This document shows, in pieces, positions 9,981-19,203 of a stretch of 64,000 nucleotides of DNA. Each line of letters begins with the position of its first letter. Position 1 is the stretch's first letter. The translations under genes were made by a program, and so were the position numbers. Origin of the DNA: Thermovorax subterraneus (GTDB taxonomy: Bacteria > Bacillota > Thermosediminibacteria > Thermosediminibacterales > Thermosediminibacteraceae); contig JAKIHM010000010.1 of assembly GCA_021608145.1 (NCBI GenBank), positions 1 through 64,000 of the forward strand. The letters run 5' to 3'. The notes under the pieces were generated by a model. It ran no database searches and was not told where the DNA came from. It was given only the letters and a program-made list of their open reading frames with translations.

Positions 9981-12926
9981 CTAATTTGCCGTTATTTCCA
10001 CCGTCCTTGACTTTTCATCCCATGTTATTTTTGCCCCCAGCACCTCGCTGATGAATCTTAAAGGCACCATTACCCTCGAATTTTTGAGTTCGGCTTTAGT
10101 ATCGAAATTCACTTTTTTCCCGTTGACGAGAGCCGACTTTTCTCCCACCTTAAGGGTTACAATATTTCCATCTTTTTGTATGATTACCTGTCTTGCCGTG
10201 CCGTCCCAATGTACCCTTGCCGATAGATGTTCTGAAACGAACCTTACCGGGACCATCGTGCGCTGTTCTTCGTTAATATAAGGCTGTTGGTCGGGGAAGG
10301 TTATTTCTTTTCCATTCACCTTTACTCCGACGTCAGAGATGTAAAGTTTCACTTTCCCGCTGAATACCCCGGTTTTAACAGTAATCTCGATTTCACCGGC
10401 TTTTTTCCCGTTAATTTCGAGGGTTTTCGAATCCAGGGTGCAAGCTCCGGCGGGAGTTATGTTATATTCTGCGGCGTAAGGGTATCCCAGCGGCACCTTA
10501 AAGCCTGTTGGCGAAATTCCAAAAAGCCCCAAGCGGCCGGGGATGCCTTTTCTGACTGCCGGAGTTTCCGCCACTATATTCTCGATTATGGGGATTACCC
10601 TGTAATATATTTTGCCTTCTTGGACGTTAAATATCAGCGCTGCAGGTTCTTCCGAGTTTACGCCGGGGACATTTATGTACCTTATTCCGTCTTCCATGGA
10701 CGAAGAAAATTTCTTCGCTCCCCCGGTTAATACCAAAATATTTTTGAAAGATGGTCTGTATTCGGAGAGGACCTTTTTCAGAAGCTCGGCTTCTTTCTGA
10801 TCCTGGAAGCTAGAAATTGCGCCGTCTAGCACTACAACTAGGTTGCCATACTTAGATATTGCGGATTTTGCATCTTCTTTAAATTTTATCCACTGGGTTG
10901 GGTCAGTCAGCCTTATACCGCCCTTCGAGGCATTCAAAAATACAAACAGTGTATCATTAGACTTGTGGGTTAGATAACCCGCACTGCTCGTCAGGAATTT
11001 GTCCAACGGAGGTAAGGACTTTGCATCATCAGGCAGGGAATTCGTTTTGTAGAGCCTTCCCGCGATGACGTTGAAGGATGTCTTTTGGCGGTCGAACACC
11101 GTTTTTGCCATATTGAAAGTCTTCAGGTAAGCGGGATTATAATTGGCTTCAAGCAAAAGGTCTCCGAATACGCCGAACGTCAATCCGCCCTTTTTAAACG
11201 GAACATTTGCTTGATCGGTGATAATCGGTTTTGAGGGAACAAGCGATTCGTCGAACCTTCCCGATTCTCCGACCTTCACCAAAGCTCCCGCAGTGATGTT
11301 TGAAAATTTCGCGATGACCGCAAAAGAGCCTTCAGCTTGCGGCGCGATGAAAAGGCCGTTTTCGATATAACCTCCGTCACCTGCTATTTCCCACCTTATG
11401 TCATTCGGCTCTATGGGTGCCTTATATCCTTCGGCATCAACCGCATAAGCCCTGAAGGTCTGTTTTTGTCCGGGTGAAAGCTCGACCCTGTCAGGCTCCA
11501 ATATAACCTCCACCGGATCCCCAAGAACCCTTACCTTGGTCGAAGCCTTGAGGTTGCCTATGGAAGCCGTTACGGTACCGATGCCGGTTTTTTTGGCATA
11601 AAATACATTGCCTTCAAATATCCCCAGATCTCCTGTGACCTCCCAACGGACGAGGCCCCGGTCCAAGTCTACGGGGTTGTAATTTTCATCGTAAGCTTTT
11701 ATTTCGAATACCCGGCTGCCGTTTTTGGGTATGTTGAAAGAACTGGCCGTGATTTTAAATCCGTAAACTTTACCTGAAGAAGGAAGCCTGGGGAAAATAC
11801 CTATTCCGTTTACTACTGGCCTTTCGGCCTTTTCGGATGGACTATTTACAACGCCTGGGGTTTTTTCACCGGGTTCCCTCACCACCATGGTGGAAGAACC
11901 TCCGCCATCCAGGTTAAGGGCGTTGTATGCTCCGAGGCTCAGCATAAAACGGGCTAATTCCTCCTGTGTCATGCCCCTGCTTTCCGCCTGCCTTCCATCT
12001 ACCACAACGAGTATCAATTTCTTGCCGTCTTTTGTGAAGCCCACTGCCGTCCTCGGGTGTTGCCCCGGGATATTGTGGGAAAAGCTTACCGGTATTTTGC
12101 CGTTGTCAACGAGGATTGCCCCGCCTCCCAAGGCCATTTTTAGGTTGGCAATGTCCGGTATAATGTTTAGCTCAATCCTTATCTCATCCCCCACGCTGAA
12201 ATTATTCTTTAAAAATGATGAGGCGCCGCCCCCTCCCGCCAGGACGATACTCCCTTCGGGGATTTCGGCGGATCTTCCGTCAAAAATACCTGCGATCCTG
12301 CTCTCCCTGACCACGGCGTAGGTAATTTCCGGGGATGTTGCCGGCACCTGCGGTGTTGATTTGCCAAATTCCGAAGTGTAAATCATAATTTTTCCATACC
12401 CGTCTCCGAGCTTGTTGACGCCGCACACATCAAAAGAAGCTCCGTTGGGCGCGATTATCTTTCCGTTAAATTCGAACCTTAGAATCTGCGGTATATTTTC
12501 TGCCGTGAGGGCGAATGATGCCATGTCGCTCCTGTTGGACGGGGTGGAGATTAGTTTGCCACCGTTTATTTGTATGCCTATTGGGGACGACGGGTTTGAC
12601 ATTATAAAAAAGTCGCCGTTCACAGCAGCTACGGCTCCGTTTTCCAAGGACATTTTGCTCAGTGCCTGCCGCTCGGAAAGGCCGCTTTTATTCATTAATG
12701 TATCTATGTTTACGTTTTCCGAGGACAGATCTACACGAAGGATGTGTACCTTCTGCCAGCCTGATGATGTAAATATAGTCCTGCCTTCGTAGGAAACCCC
12801 CCTTGTTACGGGGAAGTTCACCGCCTCTTCGTGCAGGACCATTTCCTGGGCGGGTGCGTAAAAAGCTTGAGATAGCACGATGCAGATGAGCAGAACCAGA
12901 AAAAGCTTGCGCAAAAGGTGCGACAT
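9981..12926 (-). CDS. Secreted phosphodiester glycosidase-like protein with copper-amine-oxidase-type stalk domain
   Basis: A 981-residue exported protein with a signal peptide at residues 1-27 (KLFLVLLICIVLSQAF, AQE cleavage). Residues about 40-385 match the NAGPA/phosphodiester glycosidase domain (VNGDFFIM, HPRTAVGFTKDGKKL, LNLDGGGSSTMVV). Next come Ig-like segments (about 390-560), a region resembling a decayed metallophosphatase domain (GVFGDLLLEANYN), another Ig-like stretch, and two copper-amine-oxidase-N-type repeats (MVPVRFVSEHL, MVPLRFISEVLGAKITWD) that end the protein. It probably acts on cell-wall or extracellular glycans; the substrate is not known. GGGAG precedes the ATG. Confidence 0.82.
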   Translation of the reverse strand: MSHLLRKLFLVLLICIVLSQAFYAPAQEMVLHEEAVNFPVTRGVSYEGRTIFTSSGWQKVHILRVDLSSENVNIDTLMNKSGLSERQALSKMSLENGAVAAVNGDFFIMSNPSSPIGIQINGGKLISTPSNRSDMASFALTAENIPQILRFEFNGKIIAPNGASFDVCGVNKLGDGYGKIMIYTSEFGKSTPQVPATSPEITYAVVRESRIAGIFDGRSAEIPEGSIVLAGGGGASSFLKNNFSVGDEIRIELNIIPDIANLKMALGGGAILVDNGKIPVSFSHNIPGQHPRTAVGFTKDGKKLILVVVDGRQAESRGMTQEELARFMLSLGAYNALNLDGGGSSTMVVREPGEKTPGVVNSPSEKAERPVVNGIGIFPRLPSSGKVYGFKITASSFNIPKNGSRVFEIKAYDENYNPVDLDRGLVRWEVTGDLGIFEGNVFYAKKTGIGTVTASIGNLKASTKVRVLGDPVEVILEPDRVELSPGQKQTFRAYAVDAEGYKAPIEPNDIRWEIAGDGGYIENGLFIAPQAEGSFAVIAKFSNITAGALVKVGESGRFDESLVPSKPIITDQANVPFKKGGLTFGVFGDLLLEANYNPAYLKTFNMAKTVFDRQKTSFNVIAGRLYKTNSLPDDAKSLPPLDKFLTSSAGYLTHKSNDTLFVFLNASKGGIRLTDPTQWIKFKEDAKSAISKYGNLVVVLDGAISSFQDQKEAELLKKVLSEYRPSFKNILVLTGGAKKFSSSMEDGIRYINVPGVNSEEPAALIFNVQEGKIYYRVIPIIENIVAETPAVRKGIPGRLGLFGISPTGFKVPLGYPYAAEYNITPAGACTLDSKTLEINGKKAGEIEITVKTGVFSGKVKLYISDVGVKVNGKEITFPDQQPYINEEQRTMVPVRFVSEHLSARVHWDGTARQVIIQKDGNIVTLKVGEKSALVNGKKVNFDTKAELKNSRVMVPLRFISEVLGAKITWDEKSRTVEITAN

Positions 12927-13028
12927 TTTTATTCAACTCCCTTTGAAATATTTATATTGTGTCTTATTACCTATTACCTAATTCTACCTCCGAGTATATT
13001 TTTCCTTTTTTGTAACAGACTTGTAATA

Positions 13029-13712
13029 TTAGAGGATTCCCGCTTTTCGAGCGACATTAAAGAAAAGCAAAAGTACCGGCTGGTGGGTCAGATAAATGAT
13101 AAGCGAATACCTGCCCAAGAGCGACAGGAAATTTTCTCTAATTCCCCCAAAAATTCTGTTGCCTTGTGCGTAAAAATTTCTTCCTATGTATACTCCCATA
13201 AGGAATACGCCGAAATACGGGATGAGCGGGTAATAGTCAAGGGACGAAAAGTAAGGTGTGGTAATTCCCAAAGGGAAGAGGAATGGATTTTGGGTTGTAA
13301 GGGAACTGAAGTAAGTTCCGGTAAAAATTATAGCCGAAGCCAAAAGGATTAAAGAAATGGAATCAACCCTTTTAAAATGAGGCGAAAGAAAGTATGACGT
13401 TCCCAGAAAATGAAGGATGCCAAATTTTATGTAATTTGTACTGTCTAAAAGATAAGTCGCTGCTGTTATTGCCATACCCAACAATAAAAGTTTTACCCCT
13501 CTTTGCCTGGGATTGCGGCTGAAATAAGAGGATATGCCGGCTATACAAATAAAAGTAAGAGCGGAAAGTTTTCCTTCGTAATACCAAAAACCCCTGGAAT
13601 AATCTATATTTAATCCGAAATAATACGAAAGGTCAAATATGCCGTGAAAAATTACCATGAGAAATACGGCTATTCCTCGAAAAAAGTCTAGTTCCACGAT
13701 TCTATTTTTCAT
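13029..13712 (-). CDS. DUF1624 (HGSNAT-like) membrane protein
   Basis: A 227-residue polytopic membrane protein starting MKNRIVELDFFRGIAVFLMVIFHG-like, the RxxxxDxxRG signature of the DUF1624/heparan-alpha-glucosaminide acetyltransferase-like family. About six to seven membrane segments are visible. Relatives are proposed acyltransferases acting on glycans; this copy keeps only the core. GAAAGGTTGGG precedes the ATG. It is co-oriented with the secreted protein downstream, which may link both to the cell surface. Confidence 0.7.
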   Translation of the reverse strand: MKNRIVELDFFRGIAVFLMVIFHGIFDLSYYFGLNIDYSRGFWYYEGKLSALTFICIAGISSYFSRNPRQRGVKLLLLGMAITAATYLLDSTNYIKFGILHFLGTSYFLSPHFKRVDSISLILLASAIIFTGTYFSSLTTQNPFLFPLGITTPYFSSLDYYPLIPYFGVFLMGVYIGRNFYAQGNRIFGGIRENFLSLLGRYSLIIYLTHQPVLLLFFNVARKAGIL

Positions 13713-13764
13713 TTTATCCCAACCTTTCGCGGTAATTAACTATAAGTATATCGAATTTTTTGAG

Positions 13765-13793
13765 TTGACAAAAGGGAAAGCTACTATTAAAAT
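13765..13793 (+). promoter_or_regulatory. sigma-A promoter of the first paaK T-box
   Basis: TTGACA (13765-13770), a 17-base spacer and TAAAAT (13788-13793). It would start transcription just before the T-box leader. Confidence 0.8.
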
Positions 13794-13810
13794 AGACTTT
13801 AAAAAGTTAA

Positions 13811-14052
13811 AACGATAAAGGTGATGAGGGAAAGAGTAGCCATGGATGGGCTTAGAGAGAGCCGGTGGAGGGTGCGAACCGGTAAGCTCGCTATGGCGAA
13901 GTACATTCCCAAACCGCAGGCTGAATTAAGTAGGCCGGGCCGCATCGGTGCGTTATGCTGCGGAGGGGATTTGCATGGAAGATTTCTTCCGGCAAATCAA
14001 TTAGGGTGGTACCGCGAGAAAAGCTCGTCCCTGCGGGGACGGGCTTTTATTT
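13811..14052 (+). promoter_or_regulatory. T-box leader of paaK copy 1 (specifier read as UAC, Tyr)
   Basis: Visible elements are AGAGAGAGCC at the start of stem I, GAAG-UAC-A in the specifier loop (UAC at 13902-13904), the T-box motif GGGTGGTACCGCG at 14004-14016, and a terminator (AGCTCGTCCC paired with GGGGACGGGCT, then T-rich). The UAC reading depends on taking GAAG as the loop 5' side, as in the second leader of this pair. A one- or two-base shift would read other codons. It should raise expression when tRNA-Tyr is uncharged. Confidence 0.8.
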
Positions 14053-14081
14053 TACATAAAATTTAGGGGGTCCGACGAAAA

Positions 14082-15374
14082 ATGTTTTTCAGTGAAATCG
14101 AGGCATTAGAGAGAGAAAAGTTGAAAGAGCTGCAACTGGAGAGGCTAAAGAAAATAGTGAAATATGCGTACAATAATGTTCCGTTTTACAGAAAATTGTT
14201 TGACGAGAAGGGATTAAAGCCAGAGGATATCAAGACGTTGAAAGATATAAGGGAAATCCCTTTTACGACGAAAGACGACCTGAGAGAGGCTTACCCTTAT
14301 GGAATGTTTGCAGTGCCGTTAAAAAAAGTTGTAAGGATTCACGCATCTTCAGGCACCACGGGGAAGCCTACGGTCGTGGGTTATACTAAAAAAGATATAG
14401 AAACCTGGGCGGAATTGGTGGCCAGGATTGCTTTTATGGCAGGAGTTAGGGAAGAAGACGTAGCCCAAATTGCATTCAGCTACGGCCTTTTTACCGGTGC
14501 TTTTGGACTTCATTACGGCCTTGAAAAAATCGGTGCGACCGTAGTCCCGATTTCCAGCGGAAATACGGAGCGTCAAATAATGATAATGAAGGATTTCGGC
14601 TCGACTGTGCTTGTGAGCACGCCTTCGTACGCCCTTTATATGGCTGAAGTTGCCGAAGAAATTGGAGTAAAAAAAGGCGACTTAAGACTTCGGCTAGGTT
14701 TGTTCGGAGCGGAAGGAGCAACTCTGGAGATGAAAAAGGAAATAGAGCGAAGGTTCGGTATTATGGCTACCGAAAATTATGGCCTGAGCGAAATAATAGG
14801 CCCTGGAGTATCGGGCGAATGCCACGTTAGGGATGGACTTCACATAGCCGAGGACCATTTTTTGGTGGAAATCATTAACCCGGATACCGGCGAGACTTTG
14901 GACTTCGGGGAAAAAGGGGAACTAGTTATAACCACCTTGACTAAAGAAGCAATGCCGCTTTTGAGGTACAGGACGAGAGACATAACCAGTTTAAATCCGG
15001 AGCCGTGCAGATGCGGAAGGACGTTAATACGGATGAGTCCGGTGCAGGGAAGAACTGATGACATGCTGATAATCAGGGGAGTCAATGTCTATCCTTCTCA
15101 GATAGAAAGCGTTCTCATGGGAATTAAGGGAATTGGCCCTCACTACGAAATTGTGGTTACAAAGAAGGGGTATCTCGATGAATTAACGGTAAACGTAGAA
15201 CTTGCCGATACGGATATGCTGGAAAAACATCAGCTGCTGGAGAAATTAAAGGAGGAGGTGCGCTTGAAATTAAAATCCGTTCTGCAAATAGATGTAAATG
15301 TGCGGCTTGTTGAGCCGAAAAGCCTTGCGAGATTTGAAGGTAAGGCGAAAAGGGTGAAGGATTTGAGGAAGTAG
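14082..15374 (+). CDS. paaK: Phenylacetate-CoA ligase family protein, copy 1
   Basis: AMP-forming aryl-CoA ligase: aryl acid + ATP + CoA to aryl-CoA + AMP + PPi. The 430 residues match PaaK. The phosphate loop [14 protein letters not shown], the adenine motif [11 protein letters not shown], the YRTRD hinge region and the C-terminal [13 protein letters not shown] lid are all present. An AGGGGG site precedes the ATG. It lies behind its own T-box, read as Tyr-specific, which suggests 4-hydroxyphenylacetate as a likely substrate (inference). A second copy, about equally complete, follows behind a different T-box. Confidence 0.92.
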   Translation: MFFSEIEALEREKLKELQLERLKKIVKYAYNNVPFYRKLFDEKGLKPEDIKTLKDIREIPFTTKDDLREAYPYGMFAVPLKKVVRIHASSGTTGKPTVVGYTKKDIETWAELVARIAFMAGVREEDVAQIAFSYGLFTGAFGLHYGLEKIGATVVPISSGNTERQIMIMKDFGSTVLVSTPSYALYMAEVAEEIGVKKGDLRLRLGLFGAEGATLEMKKEIERRFGIMATENYGLSEIIGPGVSGECHVRDGLHIAEDHFLVEIINPDTGETLDFGEKGELVITTLTKEAMPLLRYRTRDITSLNPEPCRCGRTLIRMSPVQGRTDDMLIIRGVNVYPSQIESVLMGIKGIGPHYEIVVTKKGYLDELTVNVELADTDMLEKHQLLEKLKEEVRLKLKSVLQIDVNVRLVEPKSLARFEGKAKRVKDLRK

Positions 15375-15403
15375 TTGACGAAGAATGCATGTCGTGGTAT
15401 AAT
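15375..15403 (+). promoter_or_regulatory. sigma-A promoter of the second paaK T-box
   Basis: TTGACG (15375-15380) begins at the base after the paaK copy 1 stop codon, followed by a 17-base spacer and TATAAT (15398-15403). The second ligase therefore has its own transcript start, independent of the first. Confidence 0.85.
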
Positions 15404-15429
15404 TCCTAAAAATAAAAATACAAAGAGAA

Positions 15430-15699
15430 AAAAGCGATGACGGAAGAGAGTAGGCTACGGCTGCACCTTACAGGGAGGAAGCGCCAGGGACTGAGAGCGT
15501 TTCCAGGTGCGAGTAGTTGAAGTTCGCTTCCTAGCTTTCGGGCTGAAGCTGAATGAAAGTAGGTCCGAACGGATTTGACCGTTAAAGCAATAGGGCATCG
15601 ACTGAAATGTCCGTGCCCGAAAAAGAGTGGGCTTTATGCCAATTTGGGTGGTACCGCGGAAATCAGCCTTTCGTCCCATTGCGGATGAAAGGCTTTTTT
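15430..15699 (+). promoter_or_regulatory. T-box leader of paaK copy 2 (specifier read as UUC, Phe)
   Basis: GGAAGC pairs with GCTTCC to form stem I, leaving GAAG-UUC-G in the specifier loop (UUC at 15523-15525), the same context as GAAG-UAC-A in the first leader. The T-box motif GGGTGGTACCGCG is at 15646-15658. The terminator pairs AGCCTTTCGTCC with GGATGAAAGGCT, then T residues to 15699. It should respond to uncharged tRNA-Phe. Confidence 0.85.
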
Positions 15700-15732
15700 G
15701 TTTACCGAAAATTGAATTAGGAGGGTTGGATT

Positions 15733-17031
15733 ATGTATTGGAATCCAAAATACGAATGTATGCCGAGGGAGGAAATAAAAGAGCTTCAATTAGAAAGGCT
15801 TCGGAATACTCTGGAAAGGGCGTATTACAATGTGCCTCACTACAGGAAGGTCATGCAGGAAGTCGGATTCGAGCCCGAGGATTTGAAATCCCTGGATGAC
15901 CTAAGAAGATTGCCGTTCACCTCAAAGAAGGACTTGAGGGATAATTACCCTTACGGCATGTTCGCCGTCCCTTTGAGCGAAGTAGTGAGGATCCATTCTT
16001 CTTCCGGGACCACGGGAAAACCGACGGTTGTCGGCTATACGAGGAATGATATCAATGTTTGGGCGGAAATCATGGCGAGGACCCTTACCACGGCTGGAGT
16101 AAAGAAAAGCGATGTTATTCAGAATGCTTACGGTTACGGGCTTTTTACTGGAGGACTCGGGGTCCATTACGGGGCGGAAAGGATAGGTGCCACGATAATT
16201 CCTGTCTCGGGAGGAAATACGAAAAGACAGGTCATGATTATGAAGGACTACGGAACGACGGTCCTTACTTGCACTCCTTCATATTCGCTCCACATAGCCG
16301 AGACCATAGAAGAGATGGGGATTTCCAAAGAAGAACTTAAATTGCGGATTGGAATATTCGGCGCGGAACCTTGGTCGGAAAATATGAGGAGGGAGATAGA
16401 AGATAGGTTGAAGTTGACTGCACTGGATATATACGGATTGAGCGAAATAATAGGGCCGGGCGTGGCAATAGAATGCCCGCATAAAAATGGATTGCATGTT
16501 CAGGAGGATCACTTCATTGTAGAAGTAATAGACCCGAAGACCGGTGAGGTACTGCCTCCCGGAGAAAGGGGAGAGCTGGTTTTTACGTCCCTTACTAAAG
16601 AGGCTCTTCCGATGATACGCTACAGGACCGGAGACATCTCCAGGCTCATAGAAGAACCGTGTCCGTGCGGCAGGACCAGCGTAAGGATAGGAAGGATTGA
16701 AGGAAGGACCGACGACATGATAATAATCAGAGGAGTGAACGTCTTCCCTTCGCAGATAGAACACGTTTTGCTTGAAATAGGTCAGATCGAGCCTCACTAT
16801 CAATTGGTTATCGACAGGGTAGGGTACCTTGACGTTCTGGAAGTCCATGTAGAGGTATCGGAAAAAATGTTTTCGGATGATGTAAAATCCCTTGAAATAT
16901 TGAGTAAAAAGATTCAAAATGAAATAGAAAGCACCCTTGGGATTTCGGTCAAAGTAAAATTGGTAGAACCGAAGACTATCGAAAGAAGCGAAGGAAAGGC
17001 AAAGAGGATTATAGACAAAAGGAAAATTTAG
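15733..17031 (+). CDS. paaK: Phenylacetate-CoA ligase, copy 2
   Basis: A second 432-residue PaaK-type adenylating ligase with [31 protein letters not shown] and [13 protein letters not shown], so all catalytic motifs are intact. It is clearly paralogous to copy 1. GGAGGG lies upstream of the ATG. It shares a transcript with the ACT-domain gene 12 bases downstream. Behind a Phe-type T-box, phenylacetate is the natural guess for substrate. The usual partner, an indolepyruvate/arylpyruvate:ferredoxin oxidoreductase, is not in this window. Confidence 0.93.
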   Translation: MYWNPKYECMPREEIKELQLERLRNTLERAYYNVPHYRKVMQEVGFEPEDLKSLDDLRRLPFTSKKDLRDNYPYGMFAVPLSEVVRIHSSSGTTGKPTVVGYTRNDINVWAEIMARTLTTAGVKKSDVIQNAYGYGLFTGGLGVHYGAERIGATIIPVSGGNTKRQVMIMKDYGTTVLTCTPSYSLHIAETIEEMGISKEELKLRIGIFGAEPWSENMRREIEDRLKLTALDIYGLSEIIGPGVAIECPHKNGLHVQEDHFIVEVIDPKTGEVLPPGERGELVFTSLTKEALPMIRYRTGDISRLIEEPCPCGRTSVRIGRIEGRTDDMIIIRGVNVFPSQIEHVLLEIGQIEPHYQLVIDRVGYLDVLEVHVEVSEKMFSDDVKSLEILSKKIQNEIESTLGISVKVKLVEPKTIERSEGKAKRIIDKRKI

Positions 17032-17043
17032 GAGGGATTTGAA

Positions 17044-17442
17044 ATGTTGGTTAAACAGTTGTCCGTCTTTTTAGAAAACACCCCCGGTAGACTTTATTCC
17101 GTGACCTCAATTCTGGCGGAAAACAATGTGCAAATTAAAGCTTTGATGCTTGCCGATACTGCGGATTTTGGCGTTTTAAGGCTGATAGTGAATGAACCCG
17201 AAAAAACTTTGAAAATTCTCCAGGAAAATGGTTACGCGGCCAAAATAACCAATGCTATCGCAGTTGAGGTATGCGATTCCCCGTTTAAAAAGATGCAGGA
17301 AGTCCTCAAGGTATTGAGCGAAAAAAATATTAACGTGGAATATATGTACGCCTTTTCCGGCGATGTCCCCGGTAAGGCACTGGTAGTTTTCAGAGTGGAT
17401 GACATAGAATCCGCAATTGCACATTTGAAGGAATTAGTATGA
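17044..17442 (+). CDS. Tandem ACT-domain protein
   Basis: A 132-residue protein made of two ACT modules (QLSVFLENTPGRLYSVTSILAENNV at 5-29 and the second from about residue 70), with no catalytic domain. ACT domains bind amino acids, and stand-alone versions are common next to phenylacetate-CoA ligase and arylpyruvate oxidoreductase genes, where an aromatic amino acid is the probable ligand. GGAGGG precedes the ATG, 12 bases after paaK copy 2, so the two are co-transcribed under the Phe-type T-box. A terminator follows. Confidence 0.88.
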   Translation: MLVKQLSVFLENTPGRLYSVTSILAENNVQIKALMLADTADFGVLRLIVNEPEKTLKILQENGYAAKITNAIAVEVCDSPFKKMQEVLKVLSEKNINVEYMYAFSGDVPGKALVVFRVDDIESAIAHLKELV

Positions 17443-17463
17443 TTATGATTAGGAAGGAGTATA

Positions 17464-17504
17464 AGCCTCGGCGTCGTTTTTAATAGGCGCTGGGGCATTT
17501 TTTT
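17464..17504 (+). terminator. intrinsic terminator after the ACT gene
   Basis: GCCTCGGCG pairs with CGCTGGGGC (two G-T pairs) around an AT-rich loop, followed by a run of T. Confidence 0.75.
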
Positions 17505-17507
17505 ATA

Positions 17508-17540
17508 TTGACAATTCAATAAGTGATATGCTAGTATATT
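17508..17540 (+). promoter_or_regulatory. promoter and possible GntR operator of the hexonate operon
   Basis: TTGACA (17508-17513) and TAGTAT (17532-17537) are spaced 18 bases apart, with TG one base before the -10. The -10 lies in ATATGCTAGTATAT (17526-17539), a 14-base palindrome with one mismatched pair. FadR-type GntR repressors bind short AT-rich palindromes, so the GntR gene at the operon's end could act here. The operator assignment is inference. Confidence 0.6.
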
Positions 17541-17592
17541 AGAGTAAATATTTTAACAGAATTAATTTTTATAGTAAGGGTGAAATTTTAAA

Positions 17593-19203
17593 ATGAGGCT
17601 ATCACTCGAAGAATTGCAAAAAAACTCACGTTTTTGGGAAGAAAGGGGCTACATACTTCCAAAATTCGATATAGCAAAAGTGCGGGAGAAAACCTTACGC
17701 CAACCGGTGTGGATTCACTTTGGGGCGGGCAATATCTTCAGGGCCTTTTTGGCGTCGCTTCAACAAGCGCTGCTTGATAAAGGGTACCACGACACCGGCA
17801 TAATAGCGTGCGCGCCTTTTGACGACGAGGTTATAAAGAAAGTCTATACCCCTTATGAAAATTTAACCCTATTGGTAAATCTCAACAGTGATGGAACGCT
17901 CGAAAAAAGGGTGATAGCAAGCATCGTTCATGCATTATGTGCGAGGGAAAACTTCGAAGAAGTCGAGCGGTTCTTTCAAAATCCATCACTTCAGCTTGTT
18001 TCTTTCACCATCACGGAAAAGGGCTATGCATTAAAAAATGCTAAAGGCGAATACCTTCCCGAGGTCCTGCACGATGCAGAAAACTTCGATTCGACTCCCA
18101 GGAGCACGATGGGGATGGTTGCGAAACTATGCTACAACAGGTTCATTGCGGGGCGTTACCCTATAGCACTTGTTTCGATGGATAATTTTGCCCATAATGG
18201 GACGAAGCTTTACGAAGCAGTTAGGTTTTTCGCCGAAAAATGGGTGGAAAAAGGCTCGGTAAATTCCGACTTTCTAGGTTATCTGGACGATAAAGATTTT
18301 GTATCCTTCCCATGGACGATGATAGACAAGATAACTCCGCGCCCATCGGAAAAAATAAAAAAATTGCTTCAGGAAGACGGAATAGAGGGGGTGGAGATTT
18401 TCCGCACCGCTAAAGGCTCTTACGTTGCTCCTTTTGTCAATGCCGAATCTACGGGTTACCTGGTAATTGAAGACACATTTCCCAATGGCAGACCGCCTCT
18501 TGAAAAAGCAGGTGTAATTTTTACAGATAAAGAGACGGTAGACAAGGTGGAAAAGATGAAAGTTTGCACGTGTTTAAACCCGCTGCACACGGTATTGGCC
18601 GTTTTTGGATGCCTTTTGGGCTATGAATCGATTGCCGAAGAGATGAAGGATGATTTGCTAAAGGCATTTCTAGAAAAACTGGCGTACGAAGAAGCACTGC
18701 CGGTGGTTGTCAACCCGGGAATAATAAACCCCGAAGAATTTTTGAAGGAGGTTTTGGAAAGGAGATTCCTCAACCCCAACATACCGGACACCCCGCAGCG
18801 CATCGCGACAGATACATCCCAGAAAATACCAATCCGCTTCGGCGAGACCTTAAAGTCATACCTGAACGCAGGAAGGGATATTAAAGAGCTCAAATATATA
18901 CCTTTGTTTTTTGCCGGATGGCTGCGCTATTTGATGGGAGTGGACGATTTTGGCCGAACGTTTGAACCGAGTCCTGACCCGATGCTGGAAGAGCTCCAGA
19001 GCCGGTTAAAAACAGTAAAAATTGGCGATAGAGGCCCATTTACGGATGTTTTAAGGCCTATACTTTCCGACAGCAGGATATTCGGAATTGACTTATTTGA
19101 ATATGGCCTTGCACAAAAAGTAGAAAATTATTTTAAAAAGATGACTGCCGAAGAGAATGCCGTGCGGAAAACATTGGAAGAAGTCATTAGGGGGTTGGTT
19201 TAA
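17593..19203 (+). CDS. uxuB: Fructuronate reductase / D-mannonate oxidoreductase (UxuB, mannitol dehydrogenase family)
   Basis: NAD-dependent interconversion of D-fructuronate and D-mannonate. The 536 residues fit the long UxuB form known from Thermotoga. WIHFGAGNIFRAFLA is the nucleotide-binding start. VSMDNFAHNG and CTCLNPLHTVLAVFGCLLG belong to the mannitol-dehydrogenase-family active site, the latter holding the conserved Asn/His. It is the first gene of a ten-gene operon that also holds uxuA. The stop overlaps the dctQ start (TAATG). The ATG has a weak GGGTG site. Confidence 0.88.
   Translation: MRLSLEELQKNSRFWEERGYILPKFDIAKVREKTLRQPVWIHFGAGNIFRAFLASLQQALLDKGYHDTGIIACAPFDDEVIKKVYTPYENLTLLVNLNSDGTLEKRVIASIVHALCARENFEEVERFFQNPSLQLVSFTITEKGYALKNAKGEYLPEVLHDAENFDSTPRSTMGMVAKLCYNRFIAGRYPIALVSMDNFAHNGTKLYEAVRFFAEKWVEKGSVNSDFLGYLDDKDFVSFPWTMIDKITPRPSEKIKKLLQEDGIEGVEIFRTAKGSYVAPFVNAESTGYLVIEDTFPNGRPPLEKAGVIFTDKETVDKVEKMKVCTCLNPLHTVLAVFGCLLGYESIAEEMKDDLLKAFLEKLAYEEALPVVVNPGIINPEEFLKEVLERRFLNPNIPDTPQRIATDTSQKIPIRFGETLKSYLNAGRDIKELKYIPLFFAGWLRYLMGVDDFGRTFEPSPDPMLEELQSRLKTVKIGDRGPFTDVLRPILSDSRIFGIDLFEYGLAQKVENYFKKMTAEENAVRKTLEEVIRGLV

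Noticed and set aside
13821-14066. Plus-strand reading frame inside the first paaK T-box
   Set aside because: It covers the leader RNA including its terminator and has no protein-like features.
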